Notes under the pieces: model-generated
Told to the model about the DNA's origin: nothing
Database searches by the model: none
The model's input: the letters and a program-made list of their open reading frames with translations, nothing else
Made by a program: the position numbers and the translations under genes
Shown here: positions 26,983 to 35,340 of the stretch, one piece after another
Layout of the letters: every line of letters starts with the position of its first letter
Numbering within the stretch: position 1 is the stretch's first letter
From: Solicola gregarius
GTDB taxonomy: Bacteria > Actinomycetota > Actinomycetes > Propionibacteriales > Nocardioidaceae
Direction of reading: 5' to 3'
Assembly: GCF_025790165.1 (NCBI RefSeq)
Contig: NZ_CP094970.1
Location: 3,410,001-3,474,000, forward strand
DNA: 64,000 bases

Positions 26983-27228
26983 ATGCGGACGACGATCAGG
27001 ATGGATGACGAGCTGCTGGCGCAGGCCAAGGCGCTTGCCGCGCGTTCGCGCCGGAGCCTGAACTCGGTGATGGAGGACGCCGTCCGCGAGATGCTCGCGC
27101 GACATGAGGAGCGTGCGGACGCACCGATCGATCTGCCCACGTTCGAGGGAAACGGGCTTCTTCCCGGCGTCGATCTCGATAACACCGCCGGGCTGTACGA
27201 CCTGATGGACGCCGATGAGGCTTCTTGA
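26983..27228 (+). CDS. vapB: VapB-type ribbon-helix-helix antitoxin
   Basis: 81 aa from the ATG at 26983. The N-terminus MRTTIRMDDELLAQAKALAA, then RSRRSLNSVMEDAVREML, is the ribbon-helix-helix DNA-binding domain. The acidic C-terminal tail (FEGNGLLPGVDLDNTAGLYD) should wrap the toxin. The toxin gene overlaps by 14 bp. Upstream lies a perfect palindrome for autoregulation. Confidence 0.88.
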   Translation: MRTTIRMDDELLAQAKALAARSRRSLNSVMEDAVREMLARHEERADAPIDLPTFEGNGLLPGVDLDNTAGLYDLMDADEAS

Positions 27229-27643
27229 CGTCAATGTCTTGGTCAACGCGCACCGTGAGGACGCGCCCGACCACGTCGACCATCACAACTGGCTGGCGGA
27301 GGCACTGGCAGGTGGCGAGCCGATCGGCATCACGACCCAGGTGCTCGCGGGATTCGTCCGTGTCGTCACCCATCGAAGGGTCTTCGATCCGCCCACTCCG
27401 TTGCCAGTCGCGCTCGAGTTCGCGTCGCGGCTTCGAGCCCACCCCGGCTGCGTGCCGATCGAACCCGGCCGACGGCATTGGGAGGTATTCGCGGGGCTCT
27501 GCCAGCAGTCGGACGCGCGTGGGAACCTGATAACGGATGCACAGCTTGCAGCGACCGCGATCGAGTCCGGGTGCGAGCTGGTCAGCTCCGACCGCGACTT
27601 CGCGCGATTCCCAGGTCTGCGATGGCGCCGCCCGCTGGACTGA
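27215..27643 (+). CDS. vapC: VapC-type PIN-domain ribonuclease toxin
   Basis: 142 aa PIN-domain nuclease, probably cutting tRNA or rRNA. Acidic metal ligands are seen in LLDVNVLVNAHRED (Asp5), ITDAQLAATAIE and LVSSDRDFARFPGL. The start overlaps the antitoxin gene, the normal arrangement for type II pairs. Family length (about 135-145 aa) is intact, so the toxin is presumably functional. Confidence 0.88.
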   Translation: MRLLDVNVLVNAHREDAPDHVDHHNWLAEALAGGEPIGITTQVLAGFVRVVTHRRVFDPPTPLPVALEFASRLRAHPGCVPIEPGRRHWEVFAGLCQQSDARGNLITDAQLAATAIESGCELVSSDRDFARFPGLRWRRPLD

Positions 27644-27730
27644 CTGCTGAAGGCCGACGACTGAGCAGGTCGCGAAGCCGCGCGCGGGCGCGTCCATGGT
27701 GCGACGATGGGATCGGACGAAGGAGAACCG

Positions 27731-28156
27731 ATGACCGCACTGCTCAACCCCTACCTGAACTTCCGCACCGAGGCTCGCGCCGCGATGGACTTCTACCAGT
27801 CCGTGTTCGGCGGCGACCTCGATGTCAGTACGTACGGCGACTTCCAAGCCAGTGATGACCCGGCCGAGAAGGACAAGGTCATGCACTCGCAGCTGACGAC
27901 GCCGACCGGCTTCACGCTGATGGCGTCCGATCTACCGGCGGCGATGCCGTACGAGGCGGGCAACAACTTCTCCGTCTCGCTCAGCGGCGGCACCGGCGAC
28001 GAAGCCGAGCTGCGCGGCTACTGGGACAAGCTGGTCGAGGGCGGCACGGTCACGATGCCGCTCGACCGCGCGCCGTGGGGAGACTCGTTCGGCATCTGCA
28101 CCGACAGGTTCGGCGTCGGCTGGTTGATGAACATCGCCGGTACGCCCGGGGAGTGA
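27731..28156 (+). CDS. PhnB-like VOC family protein
   Basis: 141 aa from the ATG at 27731, preceded by AAGGAGAACCG. LNPYLNFRTEARAAMDFYQ, then SVFGGDL, the central HSQLTTPTGFTLMASDLP and the end WGDSFGICTDRFGVGWLMN are characteristic of the PhnB/DUF1428-like VOC branch. The function is not known. It is translationally coupled to the acylphosphatase (GTGA overlap). Confidence 0.85.
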   Translation: MTALLNPYLNFRTEARAAMDFYQSVFGGDLDVSTYGDFQASDDPAEKDKVMHSQLTTPTGFTLMASDLPAAMPYEAGNNFSVSLSGGTGDEAELRGYWDKLVEGGTVTMPLDRAPWGDSFGICTDRFGVGWLMNIAGTPGE

Positions 28157-28443
28157 CGCCGATCCACGACGATGCAACCGTCGCCCGTCGCGTCGTGGTG
28201 CACGGTCGTGTGCAGGGCGTGTTCTTCCGCGACACGTGCCGCCGCGAGGCGACCCGCCTCGGCGTCGCGGGGTACATACGCAACGAGCCCGACGGCACGG
28301 TGTCGGCCGAGTTCGAGGGCGCTCCCGTTGCGGTCGACGCGATGATCGCCTGGATGAGGCAGGGTCCGCGGCACGCGGTGGTCGACCGTGCAGACGTCGA
28401 GGAGATCTCGCCGAGCGGTCGCGAGGGTTTCCGCGTGGCGTGA
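28153..28443 (+). CDS. acyP: acylphosphatase
   Basis: 96 aa from a GTG overlapping the previous stop. It has the complete active-site pattern: VVHGRVQGVFFRDTCRREA carries the phosphate-binding loop and Arg, and GYIRNEPDGTVSAEFEG carries the catalytic Asn. It hydrolyses carboxyl-phosphate bonds in acyl phosphates. It is small, soluble and probably constitutive. Confidence 0.92.
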   Translation: MTPIHDDATVARRVVVHGRVQGVFFRDTCRREATRLGVAGYIRNEPDGTVSAEFEGAPVAVDAMIAWMRQGPRHAVVDRADVEEISPSGREGFRVA

Positions 28444-28474
28444 GCGGACGGTACGCCTCGGCCATACTGATCGG

Positions 28475-28735
28475 ATGCTGCTGATGAAGCCGTCGTGCGA
28501 ATGCTGCGACGTCGACCTTGGACCCGACTCGCTGGTCGCGTGGGTCTGCAGCTTCGAGTGCACGTGGTGCAGCGCGTGTGTCGAGCGGTGCCTGAGTGGC
28601 GGCTGTCCGAACTGCGGCGGCGAGCTCACTCGGCGCCCGACGCGTGCCGTGGCGCAGCTCGTTGAGCACCCGGCGTCCGACGTACGGGTGCATCAGCCGG
28701 GGCTCCACAAGCCGACGACGGCCGCAGAGGCATGA
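28475..28735 (+). CDS. DUF1272 zinc-ribbon protein
   Basis: 86 aa from the ATG at 28475. Cysteine pairs in PSCECCDVDLGPDS, CSFECTWCSACVE and GGCPNCGGELTRRP make two to three zinc knuckles, the DUF1272 pattern. The function is unknown. It overlaps allB by 4 bp, so here it is transcribed and translated with the allantoinase gene. Confidence 0.82.
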   Translation: MLLMKPSCECCDVDLGPDSLVAWVCSFECTWCSACVERCLSGGCPNCGGELTRRPTRAVAQLVEHPASDVRVHQPGLHKPTTAAEA

Positions 28736-30072
28736 GCGACCTGGACACGGTGATCCGTGCACCGCGGGTTGTCGTCGGCGGGCGCGAGGTCGCGGCGTCG
28801 GTCGGTATCCGCGACGGGTCGATCGTCGCGCTCGCGGAGTCCGACGCAGACCTGCGTACGCCGGAGGTCGTCGAACTCGGCCCCGATGAGGTGCTGTTGC
28901 CGGGCGTCGTCGACACACATGTGCACGTCAACGATCCCGGCCGCACCGAATGGGAGGGCTTCGTGTCGGCGACCCGCGCCGCGGCCGTGGGCGGAGTGAC
29001 GACGATCGTGGACATGCCACTGAACAGCATCCCGCCGACCGTCGACGTCGACGCGTTGACGGTCAAGCGAGACGTCGCAGGCCCGCGGGCGTACGTCGAT
29101 GTCGGCTTCTGGGGTGGCGCGATCCCCGGCAACGTGCGCGATCTGCGCGCCTTGCATGACGCGGGTGTGTTCGGGTTCAAGTGCTTCCTCGTGGATTCGG
29201 GCGTCGACGAGTTCCCCGCGCTCGACGACGCGGCGCTTGCACTGGCGATGAACGAGATCGCGGCCTTCGACGGTCTGTTCATCGTCCATGCGGAGGATGC
29301 GCACACCATCGACGGTGCGACAGGGCCCGAGGGCCGCGACTACCGTCGCTTCCTCGAATCGCGGCCGGGCGAGGCGGAGACCGTCGCGATCGCACGGGTG
29401 ATCGACCTGGCGCGTACGACCGGTTGTCGCGTCCACATCGTGCATGTCTCGAGCGCCGATGCGCTCCCCGAGATTGCGACGGCACGACGCGCCGGCGTAC
29501 ACATCACTGCCGAGACGTGCCCGCATTACCTGACGTTCGGCGCCGAGGAAGTCCCCGCGGGTGGCACGCAGTTCAAGTGCTGCCCGCCGATACGCGAACG
29601 GGACAACCGCGAACGGCTCTGGGAAGGGCTACGTGACGGGTCACTGGACACGGTCGTGACCGACCACTCGCCGTCGACGGTCGAGCTCAAGCACCTCGAC
29701 ACCGGCGACTTCGGTACCGCGTGGGGCGGGATCTCGTCCCTGCAGCTCGGACTGCCGGCCGTGTGGTCCGGCGCCCGCGAGCGAGGCTTCGACCTGGCCG
29801 AGGTCGTCAGTTGGATGTGTGCGGGACCCGCACGACAGGTCGGGTTGCGACGCAAGGGAAGGATCGCGGTCGGCTACGACGCCGACCTGTGCGTGTTCGC
29901 TCCCGACGAGGACTTCGTGGTCGACGCGGTGCGCCTACAGCACAAGAACCCGGTCACGCCGTACGCCGGTCGTACGCTGACCGGAGTCGTACGCGAGACC
30001 TGGCTTCGTGGAGGCCGCGTCGACATCGCGGCCGATCCGCGTGGCCGCCTGTTGAAGCGAGGAGACGCATGA
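28732..30072 (+). CDS. allB: allantoinase
   Basis: 446 aa cyclic amidohydrolase that opens allantoin to allantoate. Metal-centre motifs: DTHVHVNDPG, carboxylated-lysine segment FGFKCFLVDSG, FIVHAEDAHTI, IVHVSSADAL and VTDHSPSTVE. The characteristic allantoinase stretch GGVTTIVDMPLNSIPPT is present. It overlaps DUF1272 upstream and allE downstream (ATGA). Together with allE it forms the first part of purine-ureide degradation. No allantoate hydrolase is in the window. Confidence 0.92.
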   Translation: MSDLDTVIRAPRVVVGGREVAASVGIRDGSIVALAESDADLRTPEVVELGPDEVLLPGVVDTHVHVNDPGRTEWEGFVSATRAAAVGGVTTIVDMPLNSIPPTVDVDALTVKRDVAGPRAYVDVGFWGGAIPGNVRDLRALHDAGVFGFKCFLVDSGVDEFPALDDAALALAMNEIAAFDGLFIVHAEDAHTIDGATGPEGRDYRRFLESRPGEAETVAIARVIDLARTTGCRVHIVHVSSADALPEIATARRAGVHITAETCPHYLTFGAEEVPAGGTQFKCCPPIRERDNRERLWEGLRDGSLDTVVTDHSPSTVELKHLDTGDFGTAWGGISSLQLGLPAVWSGARERGFDLAEVVSWMCAGPARQVGLRRKGRIAVGYDADLCVFAPDEDFVVDAVRLQHKNPVTPYAGRTLTGVVRETWLRGGRVDIAADPRGRLLKRGDA

Positions 30073-30920
30073 GCGAGCGAGCGGCGGCGACGTACTACGT
30101 ACCAACGGGAGGTCACCCGGCGCAGACGGAGCTGACCACCGACCGAGCCGTGTTCACCGAGGCGTACGCCGTACTGCCGCGCGACACGATGCGCGACATC
30201 GTCACCAGTCGGTTGCCGTTCTGGGAGCAGACCCGCTGTTGGATCCTCGCGCGGCCCTTATCGGGTTTCGCGGAGACGTTCGCGCAGTACGTCGTCGAGG
30301 TCGCACCGGGCGGGGGGAGTGAGCGGCCGGAGCCGGATCCTGCTGCCGAGGCGGTGCTGTTCGTCGTAGCCGGCTCGGTGCGGGTGAGCGTCGATGGCAC
30401 GACTCACGAGCTCGAGCCTGGTGGCTACGCGTACCTCCCGCCCGGTGCCGACTGGACCCTGCACAACTCTGGAGAGGGCAACACGACGTTCCACTGGATC
30501 CGCAAGGCGTACGCGCGGGTCGACGGCATTGAGCCTCCGTCCGCATTCGTCATCAACGAGTCGAACGTTGTCCCCGACGAGATGCCAGGCACACAAGGGA
30601 GATGGAGCACGCAGCGCTTCGTCGACCCGGTCGATATGCGACACGACATGCACGTCAACATCGTCAACTTCGAGCCCGGGGGAGTGATCCCGTTCCCCGA
30701 GACGCATGTGATGGAGCATGGCCTGTACGTACTCGAGGGCAAGGCCGTCTACCTGCTCAACAAGGACTGGGTCGAGGTGCAGGCAGGCGACTTCATGTGG
30801 CTACGAGCGTTCTGTCCGCAGGCCTGCTATGCCGGCGGCCCCGGACGATTCCGCTACCTGCTCTACAAGGACGTCAACCGGCACGTGCCGCTCAGTCCAG
30901 CGCCGAACGTCCCTCGCTGA
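30069..30920 (+). CDS. allE: (S)-ureidoglycine aminohydrolase
   Basis: 283 aa bicupin. It is related to E. coli AllE/YlbA and plant UGLYAH, which release ammonia from ureidoglycine after allantoate is hydrolysed. Two cupin halves are visible: FVVAGSVRVSVDGTTHELEP with GGYAYLPPGADWTLHN, and FPETHVMEHGLYVLEGKAVY with VQAGDFMWLRAFCPQA, the latter carrying the metal-binding residues. Start overlaps allB. Confidence 0.9.
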   Translation: MSERAAATYYVPTGGHPAQTELTTDRAVFTEAYAVLPRDTMRDIVTSRLPFWEQTRCWILARPLSGFAETFAQYVVEVAPGGGSERPEPDPAAEAVLFVVAGSVRVSVDGTTHELEPGGYAYLPPGADWTLHNSGEGNTTFHWIRKAYARVDGIEPPSAFVINESNVVPDEMPGTQGRWSTQRFVDPVDMRHDMHVNIVNFEPGGVIPFPETHVMEHGLYVLEGKAVYLLNKDWVEVQAGDFMWLRAFCPQACYAGGPGRFRYLLYKDVNRHVPLSPAPNVPR

Positions 30921-31056
30921 ATTCACTGCACGAGTCAAGTGTGTGCGTAACGTGGCCGGCACTACACCGACCCGGCGTGCTCGGTCGGACAGTGCCCGGT
31001 GCCCGTCCTCGAGATTCCCGACGGAGTGGTTCGGTGAAGATCCGACCGGACCTCGG

Positions 31057-31350
31057 TCAGTCGATGCCTTCGACGATGCGGAAGTCGCGCTCGACGCCGT
31101 CGGAGAGCGCGACCAGCGCCTCCCGGTAGGCCGCGCTCGCGTGCGCCGCGACGGCCTGTTCGAAGCTGTCGAACTCGACCAGGACGGTGCGCTCGGCGAT
31201 TCCGGCGTCATGCGCCACGACCGGACCGCCACGGACGAGGGTCCGACCGCCCCCGGCCTTGACCGCGGGAGCGGCCAGCTTGTTGTAAGCAGCCAGCTTC
31301 TCAGGGTCTGAAATGGTGCGGTAAACGCTGACCCAGTAGCCCTTGGGCAT
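31057..31350 (-). CDS. DUF1330 domain protein
   Basis: 97 aa from the ATG at 31350, with GGAGG upstream. MPKGYWVSVYRTISDPEKLA, GGRTLVRGGPV, TVLVEFDSFEQAVAAHASAA and YREAL are the DUF1330 pattern, a dimeric ferredoxin-like barrel of unknown function. It is a single gene, with no coupled partner. Confidence 0.85.
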   Translation of the reverse strand: MPKGYWVSVYRTISDPEKLAAYNKLAAPAVKAGGGRTLVRGGPVVAHDAGIAERTVLVEFDSFEQAVAAHASAAYREALVALSDGVERDFRIVEGID

Positions 31351-31495
31351 GGAACCTCCAGTGTTGGGATGAGTGCATCTGACTTGCCGGTTGGTCTCGT
31401 TCTTCGCGCCTGACGGATCGGAGCCGGCTCGGTTCGAACACAAGGAGAGCCGGTAGTTGGCCGGTGGACCGGCTCGCCGAGCTCCCGGGCTGAGC

Positions 31496-32080
31496 TCATC
31501 GGTTGGTCCCGGTCCTCATGGGGAGGAAGTCGGCGAAGCGAGGCGCGCCGGGCTCGTGCGGCACGCGCGTGGCGCGCGCAGCGAAGCTGATGGCGTGATA
31601 CCACCCGCACAGCAGGAGCAGATCGAGCAGCTGGGGCTCGTCGAAGACCGATACGAGCCGTGCCCACAGCGCGTCATCGATGTCGGAATGCTCGTGCAGT
31701 GCGTCGACGGCGAGGATGAGCAGCCGTTCCCGCTCGGACGTCCAGCACTCGTCACCGGGGCCGCCGTGCACCAGGGATGCCGTCTGCTCGCGGGTGAGCC
31801 CGACACGTTCGGCGAACACCATCGTGTGCACGCCCCACTCGTACTCGCTGCCGCACAGCGCGCATGTCCGGTCGATGGCGATCTCGCGCTCCCTCATGGT
31901 CAGGGTCAGCGCTCGGCCCAGCTCGTAGCGCCCCCATCCGTGCATGGCGCTGGCCATCGGGAGGTTTCTGGCGAGCATCCGGAACAGCCCGATCGGCGAC
32001 GCGTCCCCGGGCATCATGCGCGCGAGCAGCGCGCCGGCCTGGTCGGCGTACGGCGGTTCCAGCAGGGCTATTCGCGACAT
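31496..32080 (-). CDS. carboxymuconolactone decarboxylase/AhpD-like protein
   Basis: 194 aa from the ATG at 32080. It has the AhpD-like core REREIAIDRTCALCGSEYEW, then GVH, with the redox CxxC and a following His, plus ARNLPMASAMHGWGRYELG. Such proteins are peroxidase-type reductants or lactone decarboxylases. It is divergent from an HxlR regulator that probably controls it. Confidence 0.85.
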   Translation of the reverse strand: MSRIALLEPPYADQAGALLARMMPGDASPIGLFRMLARNLPMASAMHGWGRYELGRALTLTMREREIAIDRTCALCGSEYEWGVHTMVFAERVGLTREQTASLVHGGPGDECWTSERERLLILAVDALHEHSDIDDALWARLVSVFDEPQLLDLLLLCGWYHAISFAARATRVPHEPGAPRFADFLPMRTGTNR

Positions 32081-32164
32081 GGGTACTCCCGTTGAGTCTG
32101 TTGCTAAATTAGAAACAACGAAAATGTATACTCGCATTTCGAATAACGAAACGCAAGGAGCGTC
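32081..32164. promoter_or_regulatory. divergent promoter/operator between AhpD-like and HxlR genes
   Basis: An AT-rich spacer for this genome. CGAAAATG-TATACTC-GCATTTCG forms an inverted repeat overlapping a TATACT -10-like box at about 32125-32130, with a further CGAAAC/GAAAC repeat on each side. This fits binding by the HxlR protein encoded to the right. Confidence 0.5.
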
Positions 32165-32518
32165 ATGTCAACACCGCGCCCAGGAGCACCGGTTCGTGGA
32201 TCGACGACCGGCCGTCCGATCATGGCCGTGATGGATCTCTTCGGCCGTCGGTGGGCGCTGCGAATTCTCTGGGAGCTGCGCGCGGGTCCGCTCGGTGCAC
32301 GTGCGCTGCTGGCACGGTGTGCAGGCCTGTCGTCCAGTGTCCTCTACCAGCGGCTTCGCGAATTGACGTCAAGTGGGATCGTCGCCCGCTCAGCCGATGG
32401 CTATGAGCTCACTCGGCTGGGGGCGGCACTCGGTCATGCCCTCCAACCGCTCGACGAATGGGCGATCACCTGGGCGCAGACGCTCGAGCAGAACGATCAG
32501 ACTCCTGTGGAGCCATGA
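32165..32518 (+). CDS. HxlR-family transcriptional regulator
   Basis: 117 aa winged-helix protein. IMAVMDLFGRRWALRILWEL, GARALLARCAGLSSSVLYQR, LRELTSSGIV and the end YELTRLGAALGHALQPLDEW are the HxlR pattern. Members respond to oxidants or aldehydes, often through a cysteine; here a Cys is present in the DNA-recognition region (ARCAGL). It is divergent from the AhpD-like gene. Confidence 0.88.
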   Translation: MSTPRPGAPVRGSTTGRPIMAVMDLFGRRWALRILWELRAGPLGARALLARCAGLSSSVLYQRLRELTSSGIVARSADGYELTRLGAALGHALQPLDEWAITWAQTLEQNDQTPVEP

Positions 32519-32834
32519 AGGTCGCGGGCCGCCAGTTCTTTGCCCACGCGTACGATCAGGGATGCGTGTCCGAGCGCGTCAGGGTCCACGGCTGGTGACG
32601 GAACGCCAGGGTGTCGACCGTGCCGTCGAGGTGTTGCTACAACGTGCCGGAATCTTCCACTGGGCATGGGCGTCATGCTCGCCGTCGACGCGGCGCTCGC
32701 GAGCACGCTCGGCGTACTCGGCTGGCTGTGAGAGCAGTATGTGCGTAGCCACTGCTCGACCGATGGACTTTCGTCCTCGGTCTCGTCTGCACAGGCAACC
32801 ACACGTTTCGGCCGACCAGTAGACGGAGCACTGC
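32519..32834. other. 316-bp gap without supported gene
   Basis: No frame here shows a recognisable family or a good start. Several short open frames exist on both strands but look like composition effects. It presumably holds the promoter of the following DHFR-fold gene; decayed coding sequence cannot be excluded. Confidence 0.3.
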
Positions 32835-33392
32835 ATGCGCAGAATCGTTGTTTCAATGTGGACCACGCTCGACGGATATGTGGCCGGACCACAGGACCAG
32901 ATGGACTGGCTGTCGCCGGACGACCAGATGATGCAGTACGAGATCTCCCTCGTGACCGACGCCGAGGCGCTACTGCTCGGCCGGATCACCCACGGGGACT
33001 TCGCCGGGGCCTGGCCCGCGATGGCTCGCGACGAGAGTCAGCCACCCGAACGCCGTGCCTACGCGCAGCGGGTGGACGACATGCCCAAGCTCGTCGTTTC
33101 CCGATCCGGGAGGACCGCAGACTGGGGCAACACCTCGCGCATCGAGTCGCTCGATGCGGCCACGGTGACGGACCTCAAGAACGACGGCGACGGCGATCTC
33201 GTCATCTATGGCAGTCTCGGCGTGATCGACGCGCTACGAGAACTGGACATGATCGACGAGTACCACCTGCTCGTGCATCCGACGGCTATCGGCGAGGGAA
33301 AAGCCCTGTTCGGCGGGCCCACTCGTCTGCGCCTGCGCTCCGCCGAGACGTTTCCCTCGGGCGTCGTCCTGATGCGTTTCGGCCGGGCCTAG
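32835..33392 (+). CDS. dihydrofolate reductase-fold (RibD C-terminal) protein
   Basis: 185 aa. MRRIVVSMWTTLDGYVAGPQ, ALLLGRITHGDFAGAW, VIYGSLGVIDALREL and DEYHLLVHPTAIGEGKALF are typical of the NADPH-binding DHFR-like family. It is a distant paralogue of the 17.6-kb protein. As at that locus, an ECF42-type sigma factor and a YCII protein are neighbours, but here they are on the opposite strand. Confidence 0.87.
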   Translation: MRRIVVSMWTTLDGYVAGPQDQMDWLSPDDQMMQYEISLVTDAEALLLGRITHGDFAGAWPAMARDESQPPERRAYAQRVDDMPKLVVSRSGRTADWGNTSRIESLDAATVTDLKNDGDGDLVIYGSLGVIDALRELDMIDEYHLLVHPTAIGEGKALFGGPTRLRLRSAETFPSGVVLMRFGRA

Positions 33393-33470
33393 GAGCCACG
33401 CATCGGCGCGCGGTGCCGGTCGGCCCGACGACCCGGTCGCCGACAGCATCCTGCCGAGTGGTCACACCGC

Positions 33471-34682
33471 TCAGACCAGCTCGCCGCGCTTCCTGCTGAG
33501 GTACGCGCGCTCGGCGGAGTTCTGGGTGGAGTCGATGGCGGCGTCGTACGACTCCTTCGCCTCGGCGGTCCTGCCGAGCCGGCGGAGCAGGTCGGCGCGG
33601 GTGGCGTGCCACGCGTGGTAGCCCACGAGCGGCAGGCGGTCGACCAGGGTGAGGCCGACCTCCGGGCCGTCCAGCTCCGAGACCGCGACGGCGCGGTTGA
33701 GTGCCACGATCGGCGACGGGTCGAGCTGAGTCAGCTGGTCGTACAGCGCGACGAGCTGCGACCAGTCGGTATCCGGTGCGCTGGGAGCGTCGGTGTGGAC
33801 GGCGTTGATCGCGGCGAGTAGCTGATAACGGCCGGGTCGGTTGATCGCGAGGCACTCGCGTACGAGGTGGTGGCCCTCCGCGATCAGTGCGTGGTCCCAG
33901 CCGGCGCGATCCTGCTCGGCGAGCGGGACCAGCTGCCCATTCCGCACCCGGGCCTCGCGCCTGGCCTCCGTGAGTACCAGCAGCCCGAGTAGCCCGGCCG
34001 CCTCCGGCTCGCCGGGGAGCAGCTCGCGGAGGACCCGGGTCAGTCGGATGGCCTCGCCGGTGAGCTCGGCGCGCACCGGGTCGCCGTCGCCGGTGGCGAG
34101 GTAGCCCTCGTTGAAGACGAGGAACAGTACGGTCAGCACACCTCCGAGCCGGTCGGGGAGGTCGGCGGCCTCCGGCACCCGGTAGGGCACGTTCGCGGCC
34201 GCGATCTTCTTCTTCGCACGCGTGATCCGCTGCCCCATGGTCGTCTCGGCCACGAGGAACGCCTGCGCGATCTCGGTCACGGTCAGCCCACCCAGGAGGC
34301 GGAGCGTCAGCGCGACTCGTGCCTCCGGCGCGAGCGCGGGGTGGCAGCAGGTGAACAGCAGCCGCAACCGGTCGTCCTCGACCGGTCCGGTGGGTTCGTG
34401 AGGTGTGTCGTCGTATGACATGTAGGCCGCCTGGTGCTTCGCATCGCGCTGCTTCTCGCGGCGGATCCGGTCGATCGCGCGGTTGCCCGCAGTGGTGGTG
34501 AGCCAGCCTCCGGGGTTGGGCGGTGTTCCGGACTCCGGCCACTTCTCCAGCGCGGCCACGAGCGCCTCGCCCGCCGCCTCCTCGGCGATGTCGATGTCAC
34601 CGAAGCGGCGGACGAGCGAGGCGATCACGCGGCCGTACTCTTCACGGAAGACCCGCTCGACGGCCGCCGACTCGCTGCGCAT
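33471..34682 (-). CDS. ECF-type sigma factor with C-terminal extension (ECF42-like)
   Basis: 403 aa. Region 2: FREEYGRVIASLVRRFGDID and WLTTTAGNRAIDRIRREK. Region 4: [34 protein letters not shown]. The helical extension with LYDQLTQLDPSPIVALNRAV and LLRRLGRTAEAKESYDAAID aligns with the one at 18.6 kb. The YCII gene just upstream (minus strand) completes the usual ECF42 pair. It is probably a second, independently acquired module. Confidence 0.88.
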   Translation of the reverse strand: MRSESAAVERVFREEYGRVIASLVRRFGDIDIAEEAAGEALVAALEKWPESGTPPNPGGWLTTTAGNRAIDRIRREKQRDAKHQAAYMSYDDTPHEPTGPVEDDRLRLLFTCCHPALAPEARVALTLRLLGGLTVTEIAQAFLVAETTMGQRITRAKKKIAAANVPYRVPEAADLPDRLGGVLTVLFLVFNEGYLATGDGDPVRAELTGEAIRLTRVLRELLPGEPEAAGLLGLLVLTEARREARVRNGQLVPLAEQDRAGWDHALIAEGHHLVRECLAINRPGRYQLLAAINAVHTDAPSAPDTDWSQLVALYDQLTQLDPSPIVALNRAVAVSELDGPEVGLTLVDRLPLVGYHAWHATRADLLRRLGRTAEAKESYDAAIDSTQNSAERAYLSRKRGELV

Positions 34683-34706
34683 CGATCGGTCGTCGCCCGG
34701 GCCGGC

Positions 34707-35069
34707 TCAGGCAATGCCGTCGAACGGGCGGACCTCGACCTTGCCCCGGCACGCCTTGGACGCCTTGGCGGCGAGCCCGAGCGCCACATCGAGATCGGGC
34801 GCGTCGACGACCCAGAAGCCGCCGATGACCTCCTTGGTCTCGAGGTACGGGCCGTCGGTCACCAGCGGCGCCTCACCCCGGCCATCGACGACGGTCGCCG
34901 TCGTTGCCGCCTGGAGCCCGCCGCCGAAGACCCAATAGCCGTCGGCGTGCAGCTGGTCGTTGAAGGCGCCGGTCGCGGCGAACGCCGCCTCCATCTCCTC
35001 TTCGGAGCCGTAGTTGCCGAACTCGCTCATTTCGGCGGGGCCGTGCACGGCCATCAGGTAGTGCGTCAT
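34707..35069 (-). CDS. YCII-related (DGPF domain) protein
   Basis: 120 aa from the ATG at 35069, with GAGGAGAAGTCAG upstream. MTHYLMAVHGPAEMSEF and LVTDGPYLETKEVIGGFWVV (the DGPF motif) define it. It lies 24 bp upstream of the ECF42-type sigma gene on the same strand, so the two form an operon. The exact function of YCII partners is unknown. Confidence 0.87.
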   Translation of the reverse strand: MTHYLMAVHGPAEMSEFGNYGSEEEMEAAFAATGAFNDQLHADGYWVFGGGLQAATTATVVDGRGEAPLVTDGPYLETKEVIGGFWVVDAPDLDVALGLAAKASKACRGKVEVRPFDGIA

Positions 35070-35340
35070 CTGACTTCTCCTCAGTCCGGGCGGTCCCGGT
35101 GACCGCCTTGTACTCCCACCACGAACGGCACTCCGCCGATACGACATCCGCCACCGTCGAGGCTAGCTGCCGTTCGGCGCGCTGTCGCGGATCGCACCGC
35201 CTCCGTCCCGGCGCTGTTCACCGCGCATCGGAGCGTCAAAACATTTCTTTCTCGGAACCTGTCGGATCCGTGCCCGCCCGTTCGTGGACGGGGTATGAGC
35301 GGGTCGCACCGTGCGGCCCGCCGAGGAAACGGAGCTCGAG

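Noticed and set aside
32519-32834. Small gene between HxlR and DHFR-fold genes
   Set aside because: Several short frames exist, but none has a plausible ribosome site or recognisable family.
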